NCBI GenBank assembly: GCA_026936325.1
Contig: JAPTHN010000011.1
Coordinates: forward strand, 31,288,501-31,352,500
Reading direction: 5' to 3'
Length of the DNA: 64,000 nt
From: Platynereis dumerilii
Lineage: Eukaryota > Annelida > Polychaeta > Phyllodocida > Nereididae
The position numbers and the translations under genes were made by a program. Every line of letters begins with the position of its first letter. Positions within the stretch are counted from its first letter, which is position 1. Of the stretch, positions 1-10,343 are shown one piece after another. A model generated the notes under the pieces. That model made no database searches and was not told where the DNA came from. It saw only the letters and a program-made list of their open reading frames with translations.

Positions 1-1573
1 CCCAAACCAAAAGAGGGCAAAACACTTCTATTCTGGCCAAGACACACTCAGCGTATAAGCCAAAAATATAAAGCAGTTTGATGGCTGAACAATATCATTT
101 CAGGCCAAGTGGATTTTCCAGAGCAAAATGCCAAACCGATGCAAATCAGATAAGATAATGAATTTTTGGTCGCCAGCATCAGTTTCTATGTTGGGCAAGT
201 AAAAACCGGTCCAAATTAGGTGACCCCCCTATTCATCAGACCTCAAAATTGCAAATTATTTTATATGGGCAAAAGTAGAGAGGTGTCTGAAGCACCCCAA
301 ACATGTCAATGGCTTGACTGAACGCAGCAATTTGGGTATAGTTGAAAAAACATGATGCACCTGAATAAAACTGACGTGCACTGTCTTTAGACCTAGAACG
401 TGAAAGGTAATTCATAAAAATGAAAAATGCCTTGAGTAAGCCAATTTAGATATACATGGCTTGGTTGTGTCCAAATTTCATACTTATAGAAGCATTGGTT
501 AGGAAATTATAGCAATTATTATTCATAGCTATTGCTGGTGCAATTTTTTTTGCCGCACCCTGTAAAGGGTTAGTATTCACTAAAATCATGGAATATTAAT
601 GTTTTTGCATAGTCCGCAGCATTTATGATACTATTTTATGGCATTGCAATATCACAATGATCATTTACAAATGAAATAGAATTTGTGAAGCTCATTTAAA
701 TTGGCATGCTTTAGTATGTCTGACATGTGTTTTCTGATTATTTCTCGAGCACAGGTATACTATGTCATCACATGCATTTTTAGGAATGAATGCTTTACTT
801 GCAATATTAGTAACCTTCTTCGTGAACTGTGTATACTTCTTTGTCCTTTCAATATCATGGCCATTGCTGGTAAAGCAGTGACATGTGAGGACTCATCTAT
901 GAGCATCTTTATTTCTGTTTAGCATGTTAAGGGAGGTGGCTAGTACCAGTTTAAATTCCTGAAGTAGGCCTATATCTTCTGCTAAGTTGATCAACTAGAG
1001 AGGAATTTGTGCCTGTGCTGATAATACTTGATATCAAGTGCCTTTTTGGGGTGTAGAAAAAAAACTCTTGATTTTGACCTGTAATCTAAATTAAAGACAG
1101 TAAGGTCTAACAGCCCAGGTAGTTCCTAAACTTTCTGTCAACAAAGTTTCTTAGAGTTGAAAGGAGAGGGAATACATTGCATATGTACATTGAGTGGTTC
1201 TGTGAGGCCAGACTATCTCTCATTAACACAAATTAAAAACTCCTTCTTTAAATGATTAGCTCATCAGGCATTGTATCAGAGCATGCTGATACCTGTCATC
1301 TCACTAACTATACAGAAGAATTAATAAGTTAGGGGATGAACCCACACAGGTACTGAAGTGACCAGGGCATTGTCAGGATATAGAATGATGTGTTAAGGAT
1401 TATACAGGGTCGTATTTGTGCAAGTCAAGTATTCATCTTTTAAAAAAAAAGAAGATGACTGATGTTTCAAAACTTTCAATTACCTAACATGCAGCAGACA
1501 CACGTCTGACACTTAAGGTGGCTCGATTTTTTTCTTCCATTCAGTGGTCATGCATCCCATACTATGCAAATTG
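1..1573. other. upstream region without recognised gene
   Basis: No coding exon, RNA gene or clear repeat is recognised here. Short open frames lack any family signature. Exons 1 and 2 of gene A could lie upstream of the window, because introns in this array reach more than 10 kb. Confidence 0.5.
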
Positions 1574-1733
1574 CAGTGGCGGATACAGGGGGGGGGGCCT
1601 AGGGGGCCCGGGCCCCCCCTAGACCTCCAAGATTAATAGTAGAATTTTGAAATAAAAGTGCGATAACGCGGGCCCGCGACCACCGAAACGCGTCCGGGCC
1701 CCCCCTAGACTATCGTGTCTGGATCCGCCATTG
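1574..1733. mobile_element. short inverted-repeat element (MITE-like), CAGTGGCGGATAC ends
   Basis: The left end reads CAGTGGCGGATACAG and the right end is its inverse, CTGGATCCGCCATTG. Runs of G and C lie just inside both ends, so the whole unit can fold into a hairpin. It encodes nothing. A second copy with the same left end lies at 43139. CAGTGG ends resemble hAT-type nonautonomous elements, but the flanking 8 bp agree only partly (GCAAATTG against GCAATTAA), so the superfamily is uncertain. Confidence 0.6.
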
Positions 1734-2280
1734 GCAATTAAGCATGAAATTAAAGAAGACACTTTCATGGAAAAGGTGATCACAATTTCAAAGAGATATA
1801 TTTAGTTTAAAGGACTTTCCAAGGTGCTCGGACTATAAGTTTCGATTTTCACAATTTTATCTTTTTTTATAAACCATGGTGCTAAAAAAAATTGACGAGA
1901 TAGGATTTTTTATTTCTTTGTAATTTATTTCCAAAAATAGTTAGGAACAACATGATGATATAGACAAGCCTTCCTACCGTACTTCAAATTGATATAAACC
2001 CCAAAAGAAGTGGCACAAATTGCAAACGAAGCGGCCGACGCATGAAATTCTCATGATTATAAAAATATCTTGAAGCAGTGTCAGCACAGTGGTGACGTTA
2101 CCATAGATGAGGCCAGCCTGAATGTTTATAAAGTTTTAGGTTATCAGCACCTCTGCAATTTATACAGTAACAATGGGCATGACATAACTGGATTTGATAA
2201 TTATTCACAAAAGATTTAAACAAAAATAGAGCCATTTCCTTTTTTTTTTCTTTTCTTTTTTCTGGCTCTGAAAATATATA

Positions 2281-2460
2281 TATTTATTTATTGAAACTAT
2301 TTATTTATTTATTTATTTATGAATATAGTTCAGTTGGGTGACACAATCAGAAATATCCTGTTTTTCATGTGGCCCAACGGGTACAGATAAAAATTAACAA
2401 GTAATTAAGGTACAATAAAATCGCTGTACAAAAATTAATGTTTATGAAAAGTTACCTAAC
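2281..2460 (-). repeat. 3' tail of a LINE- or SINE-like retroelement
   Basis: A run of ATTT units at about 2281-2320 is followed by unique sequence. Read on the minus strand this is a short body ending in (AAAT)n, the usual 3' end of many CR1-like LINEs and tRNA-SINEs. No coding part is visible. The inner boundary is a guess. Confidence 0.35.
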
Positions 2461-5400
2461 TAATCAGTTAGAATTTGTTGGCAATAACAAATGTTTATAA
2501 AAACATTATGTAACCAACCAGTTAACATTTTTGTAAAATCCAAATAATCCAATTCAAGGAGTCCCTCTGACACTTTGTGTCATTGAAAAAATAGGGACTC
2601 ATGGAGTCTGGGGCCAACCTAAGCCAGGGTCATGGGCAGGGGCCTCAGGGGCCAGGGGCAATGGGATCCTCCTGTGCTGCCATTAGAGCACCCTGCCAAG
2701 ACAAGTAGCTGCATGGGAGGGTGACATTAGAGTGGAATTTGATCCTCCACCCACGACTGGATGGTCTACTGTTGGAAGCTTGTGTGGCTGTAAACTGAGA
2801 TCCCCACTTCTTTCTTTCCTTCAGGCTCTCCTGGGTGTGCACAACCTTCGCATCATCATACTATTAATTCACAGACCCCTTACGCTACTCCAACAAAACT
2901 ACTGAATTGCCAATTATGAAAACTTGCAAGCTGCTTTTCTACCCTCTCTACAATGTCCTTAGCAGGTGAAAGTTGAAATTACACTGAAAGAAGGTGAAGT
3001 AATGTTCGCTCATAATCTACTATTTGCCCTTGAAAACAGCATTTATTTCCCCCCTTCTCACATGCATGTCTTCACGGGTGTTATGCTAGTGTTTCATATA
3101 TCTAGATAATGTCCCCCATGGCTGTGATACCCATGTCGTGCAAATACTCCTTTGTCAAATCCAATAACATGTCTTTCTACATTCGGCTGTCGGTGAAGAT
3201 TTCTTCCTGATGATTTTCACGACTTTCTGTGAAATGCAATTGTTATTGATTTCTTTTATTGATTTCTTTTTTTATGATTTTCATGAATTCTGCATGTATT
3301 GCACCTGTGTGGTCAAGTGTGAGGGGGGTCACTGCAGCAGCAGGGCAGTGCTTTTGCAGAGGTCTCACGATGAGGGGGGTCACTGCAGCAATATCTTGAG
3401 TTCTATATTATGCCTTGTCAACTTCATGGTCACTGCTTGAAACGAACAGACTGTTAGTTCAAGGTTACTGTTTTTCTTCCATTCATCTCTTGTGTAATGT
3501 AATTTTAGTCTTTTTGGCCAGTTCAAAGCCATGTCAACAGAGAAATTGAGAAGTTACAAAAAAAATATCTCTGTAAGACCCTTGCCAGTGGTTACAGACT
3601 TTTTTTCTAATAACTGTGGTCTGTCAACTTCCTACTTTTCTTAATATATATTATATGTGAATAGGCCTATGTTTAAACTGCCAAATATGCAGGATCCATC
3701 AATGAGACATTGTACAATCTCCCCTTTTACTAGTCTTATATTCCATTTCGACTTACTGCAAACTCTGCATTTTAATGCCAGATTGTATTGTAGTAATGAT
3801 TTAATGAAAAGTAACGAATGTCCTTTGATTGCTTCTGCAAACTCTGCATTGTAATGCCAGATTGTGTTATAGTAGTGATTTAATGAAAAGTAACGAATGT
3901 CCTTTGATTGCTTTATAAATTTTCACTCCTGTATTTTTTCTACTTTATAAACTGTGGCTTGCCCTCCGATACCCAAAACAGACACAAGCCTGAAATAGTG
4001 AATCTCGAGCTGGGGGGGGGGGGGCTTTCTGACTTTCTGATGTCTGGATTTTCTGATCTCTGGACGATTTCTAATGTGTCATAGGTTTCCTTTGGAGCTG
4101 TACGAAATAATAAATACAATTTCACCACAATGTGACCATGCCTTTTTTGAGTCTTCACTTCACTACGAATGACTTCCAACTTTTTTCTTTTTCTTCAACT
4201 GGACTTGGGGGGGGGGAGGTAAAAAAAGGGTGGCACTCAGTGTGGAAAGGACATCCTGGGCCAATTTCCTAAAACATGAAAAAGGTGATGGGCTCACCAT
4301 ACTTCCCACATGTCTTCATGATGGGCATAAAAGTCAACTGTTTGCTATATGTTATAACTTAATTTTGTTCATGGCACAGAGGCCCTCTGCCAGGCCTGTG
4401 AAACTAATGAACTCCATCTGTTCGGAATTACTGCATTTGTTTGGAACCAAGCACAACTGCCTCTGTAACAGATAGTTAAAGATAGTTAGCCAGTTCTCCC
4501 CCATCAATCAAATTTTTTGAGTAGTTTATCATTGTTTTTGACAGTTCCATCAAGAACTCTTTACGGACTTTGAGATCCATCTACTGTCTATGGATCTACC
4601 TTTATATCTATCTAAAGCCCAGTATACATGATGTGTATGTACACCATTGGACCAGGTGGAGTTGTCTTGTGATTTGAAATTAACAATACTTAATTTGATA
4701 TATTTGAAAGACTATTTATTTCAATCAAGACATCAAAAAGACACCGAAGTTCAAAAAGAGTTTGAAAGGCCCAATAATTTCAATTAGGAATTTGAGGAAT
4801 TAGAAAGGGTAAGGCCAATAAATAATTTCAATCAGGTCTTTCAAACACACATGAGTCATAAAGTTAGGTAAAATTGTAGCTCAATTGAACATGTCGGGAG
4901 AGGTTCCAACAAAGCAGTGGATTCACCAGCAGGAAGAAGAAGGACAAGTGAGCGATTACATAATTAAATATTTTTTTGGCATTAGAGGCCCCTAAAAGTT
5001 GATAGAAGCTAGTAAAAATTATGCTAAGATTGTAAGCGAAGTTTGCTTGGGATTAATGGACTAGGATGACCCCAGAAGTGTTGACAAGTCTTACCGAAAT
5101 TCTAAGGTAATAGGTTGCGCCATGGCGCAGCTAAATATACTAGTCAATTGGTTTTGCTTACTGATGTAAGCCTCCAATGACTATTTGCATTCTGTGAGGG
5201 TCAGTCACACACACTAAACTATGATTAGTAGGCCCAATGTCCCCAATGATCAAATATTGAAATGTGAATCACTTGCAATCAAGCGTCCAACTGCAGATGA
5301 ATAGAAAAGTTAAATACATACCATTTACTGTGCTGCTCCTCAGGGTGCTGCTGGCCAAGTGAATGACAAGTGCAACTGTTTCTGAATATCCCACAACAGG

Positions 5401-5780
5401 ACCTCTTCGCCCTTCTCAATCCATGACATACTAAAACTTAGTGGTTAAGGGTGTGCCATGTCTTCCTAATAGTATAGGCTACAAAACACCAGAAAAGTTA
5501 GGGGAAAAGGTTGCAGAGTGCAGAGGTCAGAGATTGTTAGATTTGTCACATTTCTGGTTAGTTCACACATGTACCATTTCTCCACTTCTTTTAGTGAGTT
5601 TTTTTAGGTTTTTTTTCTCTCTTTTGTTCAACAATTAGGTTTATCTGGAATAGAGGTTTCAGATGCCAAACCATTATATAAATTCACATATTCACTTCTG
5701 TGAAATATTTGACATTAATGATTAATTATGCAGGCTAGCCCCCAAAGATTATGTTGTTACCTATCTATTCTCATTTTCAG
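2461..5780. other. spacer before gene A; tandem duplication and G-runs only
   Basis: This stretch holds no recognised exon. It contains a 79-bp tandem duplication (3757-3914), two short repeated blocks GAGGGGGGTCACTGCAGCA at about 3321 and 3373, and poly-G runs near 4012 and 4207. A translation search by eye for the exon 2 signature of the array (LVDQWPSF) found nothing. Confidence 0.5.
3757..3914. repeat. 79-bp tandem duplication
   Basis: Two adjacent copies begin TGCAAACTCTGCAT at 3757 and 3836 and differ at only a few bases. It is a simple local duplication. Confidence 0.8.
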
Positions 5781-7645
5781 TGGTTCCCATTTTATAAGGA
5801 ACTAGTGGCATGTCATAGCACCGACAGAGATGTCATGAAAAAGATCTTGAAACGTTCTGATGTCTTCAAAGGGTTGAATATGGTCTATTTTTCACGTGAG
5901 TTTTAATGCTTTAATTTCAATTACCCATTTAGCCTCAGGTCCTGATATATTCTGATATAATTAATTGCATTTCAGACTTTCCTTATTCGGAACTGGAATT
6001 CTATAAGGACCTCTTCCAGTCATGGCAGAAACATCTATGGGTAAAGAGTCACCTGTATTTGACAGACATCCATCATCTTAAGGCTTGGTAAGCATTGTGT
6101 ACTGTTTGCACTAGATGGAAACCATTCAATTAGAATATAACATAGTCAGTATCTATGTTTCAGACATCCTGGTGTGAAATTACAAGCATTAAATATTCAG
6201 CAATGAAAAGATTTTGCGATTCTAGTATTAATTATCTGAAATTAAAATTGACTAAAACTTCATAATCTCCTAATAAAATTAACTGAGTGATTCCTAGTTA
6301 AGTATCATAGTGTATTACTTGGACTATAAGACAGCATACTGGCTATATATGGCAAAGTTTGTTGGTTGCTCTATAATTACGAGAACTAGCAATATTGGAT
6401 GGCCAAACCATACATGTATATGTACAGTGTAAGCTTTTATTTATTTTTGGCAAATATACAGTTTCCCTGCACTACAAGGCTTGTGTCTGCCTCATATATC
6501 ACAACCTCCACAGCAATAAGAAGGGTTGTGAAATATTGGATTCTTCAAAAATCAATTGATTTAGAACTAATTCATGCTGTAAATTAATAAAATGAAATGA
6601 TATGGATCAAACAAATCATGATTTTAATGCATCAGTATACATAATAACAGAATCATGAAGTAACACAAAATTTAAATCACCTTGATTCAAATCTGCCAAC
6701 ATTGACAATAAGCAGTGTTTCTAGTGCATTTTGCACCCAAATGAGAGGTACGGTAATACACTAACATTTTACACAAAGGAGTGACCAGATGGTTGTTGAA
6801 AGGCAACCTTACTCACAGAACAAACTCATTTTAAAACCCTTGTTAAAAAAATTGAGGTTGTGGATATGATAGTTTAGCTTGACATTGCTATGGATAGATA
6901 GCTACCCTGTCAGCGTGCCTCGGCGGTCTGACATCGGCCAGGCGTCGGTCCGATGTCAGCAGCATCGGACCGGCTTTGGGCCGACGTTGGGCCAACGAGG
7001 CACGCTGATAGGGTATATATAGGCTAGTTTTTAAATGACGAGCTACTTTTATAAATTTATACTGTGCTTTAATATATAATAAATAAATTATTATTTATAC
7101 ACAGGAGCCACTTTACCTCATCCTTGCTCATGACAATTGGGAGTGATTCAAATCAAAAGAATTAATTTACAATCATGAAAGATATTTGTCACAGCTTGAG
7201 GTACTGTTGATAAATAATGATTTGTTTTTGCAGTCAACTGGCGGAAGGCTATTCTGAATGCAAATTGATCGAAATTGACGCTGAGCTGATCAATGAAAAC
7301 TGGGAATATGGTATGGGAGATTTGACTCTGGACTTCATCAAATCCCAGATCAGACATTTCCCAACTGCAGGAATCAAGGATAACCAAGGCCATTTGGTAG
7401 CTTGGGAGATCACCTACTTCTTCGGCACAATGGGTATGCTGCATGTGCTGCCAGAGCACAGGGGCAAAGGCCTAGCTCGGTATGTCATCTACAAATTGAG
7501 CAAAGACTTGATCATGCAGGGGAGAAATGCCTTCTGTATCATCGAACATCAAAACACTGCATCAAAACGGCTTCATGAAAAATGTGGTTTTTATGTGGAA
7601 CCTGGTACGGAAACTTTATCTGCTGTTGTCCAAAGGAACTCATGA
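5781..7645 (+). CDS. gene A: glycine N-acyltransferase-like protein, exons 3-5 only
   Basis: Exons are 5781-5895, 5976-6087 and 7234-7645, each bounded by ag/gt. They match exons 3, 4 and 5 of the downstream paralogues in length (115, 112, 412 nt) and phase. Exon 3 begins WFPFYKELVACHSTDRDVM. Exon 5 carries the GNAT-fold core [17 protein letters not shown] and the tail motif [12 protein letters not shown]. The family transfers an acyl group from acyl-CoA to glycine or a related amino acid. No exon 1 or 2 is recognisable in the 5.8 kb upstream, so the gene is either a 5'-truncated copy or has its first exons outside the window. Exon 3 starts with Trp where paralogues have Arg-Tyr, so it is one of the more diverged members. 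The reading frame of the visible exons is open. Function is inferred from family; the truncation leaves expression uncertain. Confidence 0.8.
6905..7013. mobile_element. 109-bp palindromic MITE, copy 1, in gene A intron 4
   Basis: It runs from CCCTGTCAGCGTGCCTCGG to the inverse CGAGGCACGCTGATAGGG and is flanked by TA on both sides (6903-6904 and 7014-7015). The interior holds several GACGTCGG/CCGATGTC-type words, so almost the whole unit pairs with itself. The TA duplication suggests mobilisation by a Tc1/mariner-type transposase. A second copy lies at 8836. Confidence 0.75.
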
Positions 7646-7811
7646 TATCATTATGAAGCTGCGTTGTAATTAAACAAAAACCAAAAATCCCTGTCCTGAA
7701 TCATCTACTTGATTTCCTGCACATCATGTATGAGGTCAATGTGGAAAGATGGACGAGATTGGAAGGACACACACTATTCATGATTTTTTCACTATTATCA
7801 TATCGATGTTG

Positions 7812-7817
7812 AATAAA
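7812..7817 (+). terminator. poly(A) signal AATAAA, gene A
   Basis: AATAAA lies 167 nt after the gene A stop codon, a normal distance for a 3' UTR. It is the first canonical signal after the stop. Confidence 0.45.
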
Positions 7818-7977
7818 GATCAATCTGTCTTATTTTGCTTTGCATTACTTTTTTCAAATGTCAGGAAGATATATGATGTATATTACAGTATTTTGAAGAA
7901 GCATTGCATCAGTGTTCAACAAGACAGAGAATGTCTGTTTTTGTGTGTATAAAAAGTCGCTGTAATACACCGGTCAA

Positions 7978-9110
7978 AACAATTAAAGGAACACCTCTTT
8001 TAGGCATTTTTCCAAAACTGGGCAATCAGTAACAAAATGACTTAAGAATGCATTTATTGTCTGTACATTTCACTAATCAATTCAGATGTCACAGCAGTCT
8101 TGGTCAACAATTGCCTTGTCAGGAGCAATTGCCTGGGCCACCCTAATATAAGTGATTTCTGTTGAATTTGCTGATCTGAAAAACAAAAAGCATTATCAAA
8201 CAAAGGATGAAAAAAAAATCTTTCGTCTGGTTTGTCTGACAACTGCAGGACAGGGCAAAATTTTCCAAAAAATTTCGAATCTTGGACTAAAAAGTTAGGA
8301 ACTAACTGCATGAAGAACATTTGAGGTGCAGAAAGTTTGTTTTTATACCTCCAAATGGCACAGATTGCCATGCAGCAACATTGAAGTTCAACAGGGAGCC
8401 CCTGTTTTAGCAGTTGTGTCAGCAGTGATCATTATTGTCTGCAGGTGCAAGCAAGTCTTAATTTTGATATTTGGTTATCGTGTCTGTGTCAGAAGAAAAC
8501 CAAGTTGATGTTTTTGTGAATGTAACATTTTCAAACATCAAGATTTTTGGGAGCTTTCTTCATGGTTAGGGATGCCTTGTCAATGGAGGGGTACATGGAG
8601 TGTATGGAGTGCAAAGAGGACAAATGAAAGGCATGATGTGCAAGGATGGACTTGTGCAAATCACACTGAAGCCTAGTGCTGGGTCAGTTGAAGAGAATTT
8701 TCTGCTCAAGCATGAAAATGCACATCTGCAACCTGCTTGGGTGACCATGACTTATCTTAAATTGGAAGGTATTGCAGTGATGGACTGCCCAGAAAGGTCA
8801 TCATACCTCAATTCCATAGAACATGTGTAGGAAATCCTGTCAGCATGCCTCAGCGGTCCAACGTCGGCCCAGCGTCAGTCCGATGTCAGCAGCGACAGAC
8901 CAGCTTCGGGTCGTCGTTGGACCGCCGAAGCATGCTGATAGGGCAGTGTGTTTCCTGGCAGCCGCAGCCTCCATGGACCACACAGGAGCATGAACAAAAA
9001 ACATTTGAGAGTTGCTCAGGATCTCCAAATTTATAACAGTAGGTTCATCAAAAGCATTGCAATTTCCTTCAAAGAGTGTGTTCATGCTCATCTCGGCCTA
9101 ACACAGCATT
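7978..9110 (+). mobile_element. Tc1-like transposon remnant with broken transposase
   Basis: A left terminal repeat starts CACCGGTCAAAACAATT at 7978 after a TA dinucleotide, as in Tc1 elements. The open frame at 8600-8830 ends with a decayed Tc1 catalytic core: HENAHLQPAWVTMTYL, then EGIAVMDCPERSSYLNSIEHV. In live Tc1 transposases these read DNARPH..., and WPARSPDLNPIEHVW. The second catalytic Asp is Glu here, and the Trp after EHV is a stop. After an inserted palindromic MITE (8836-8943) the C-terminal similarity resumes, including QKTFESCSGSPNL. I could not find the right terminal repeat. The element is dead by these signs. It sits between genes A and B. Confidence 0.7.
8836..8943. mobile_element. 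palindromic MITE, copy 2, inside the Tc1 remnant
   Basis: It matches the 6905-7013 unit: CCTGTCAGCATGCCTCAGC at the left and GAAGCATGCTGATAGGG at the right, with the same GTCCAACG/CGTTGGAC interior. It interrupts the transposase frame right after the IEHV motif and is therefore younger than the Tc1 copy. Confidence 0.75.
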
Positions 9111-9795
9111 GAGAAACATGACAGATTTTTGGGTAAAAAGCAGTAAACTTCTATGAAATAAAGAAAACACACCCTGAGAGACCTCTTTTACATTTGGGCG
9201 ATCAAAAAAAGGCAAGAAAATATTTTGGAGTAAAACATGAGAATTTGCTTTTTCTCTAGGATATTTTCTTCCAGAGTAGAAAAGCCTGTATAAATATGAC
9301 AAGAAAATTTTTTTAGTAGGCCTATTACTAATTTCACACTAAAATAATTATTTCGCTTGGAGTTACGTGTGAAAAAGGTGTTACACTCCTGACAGTTCCA
9401 GCAAATCTGCAAAGCTGCGATTATTAACTGGTTACAAAGAAGATAATTATATCTTGGTCATTGTGTCTGCCAATTGGGTCTTTCCTCAGCCTATCCTAAA
9501 CAACAGTGATTATTGTATTCTATTCATTTCTCACAGTACAGTGACTCCCTGTTTTCAAAATCCTCACACTGCCGACAGCGAAGTCACACCTTAGCATAGT
9601 ACAAAAGATATTGTGCAAATTTGATAAAAGTAACAAAGCTTTGAGACTGTAAACCTGAAATTACTGCAAAACGACTTGATTATATGATTTTCATTTAGTG
9701 AAATTAATTTTTCCCCATAACGGAAGACACATTTAAAAACAGCTGATCATTTATCATGACTTGAAATGCTTTGAAAACCATTATATTAGAAAAAT

Positions 9796-9897
9796 GCAGC
9801 AGGTTGATTTAAATCCGATTTACACAAAAAAAAATCTGATTTAAATCAAATAAATACGATTTTTAAAAATTTAAATCAGATTTTTTTGCAACCCTGC
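9796..9897. mobile_element. short AT-rich palindromic repeat
   Basis: GCAGCAGGTTGATTTAAAT at the left is roughly inverse to AAATCAGATTTTTTTGCAACCCTGC at the right, with GATTTAAATC words between. It looks like a small nonautonomous element. No target duplication is evident. Confidence 0.4.
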
Positions 9898-10249
9898 TTT
9901 GTAATGACATCTTTCAAATTCTTTAATTTTTAGATATGCACCTGTTATGAATTTTAACAGACCATAAAAAAAATTAATATTCTCACAGTGAAATTTGTCT
10001 GCCCTTTACAGATGATTTCATATTTGTAGACTTGAGGACTAAATGTGAACTTTTTTTTGGGACATGGTATCCAAAGGGGAAAAGTGATGTCATAACTTTT
10101 TTGATGTAATTTTTCCCTATTGAATACATGTTTAGAAAAACAAAATCAAATTCGGTCCTTATGTCTACAAATATGAAATCATCTGTAATGTAAAAACAGG
10201 ACAGTCACAAAATGTTCCCCATTCAGCAACTATATTAGCTGACCTTCAA

Positions 10250-10343
10250 GCAGGTGATTGGTCGAAAGATGGCATGCCTATAACTGCCATTCGGGGGGCA
10301 AGAATAAATATAAACTATTCATTCCGTGATTTCAATTTGGAAG
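10250..10343 (+). promoter_or_regulatory. core promoter of gene B: inverted CCAAT and TATA-like box
   Basis: ATTGG (inverted CCAAT) lies at 10257-10261 and ATAAATATAAAC at 10304-10315, 87 and 40 nt before the ATG. The same two words at nearly the same spacing precede genes C, D and E. The block is better conserved than flanking DNA, so I infer a working promoter. Confidence 0.6.

Noticed and set aside
4891-4950. Possible first exon MSGEVPTKQWIHQQEEEGQ upstream of gene A
   Set aside because: It does not resemble exon 1 of the paralogues and is not followed by an exon 2; kept only as a weak idea in the gene A finding.
7148-7459. Minus-strand 103-codon frame over gene A exon 5
   Set aside because: Shadow of the GLYAT-like coding exon; a similar antisense frame recurs opposite gene E exon 5.
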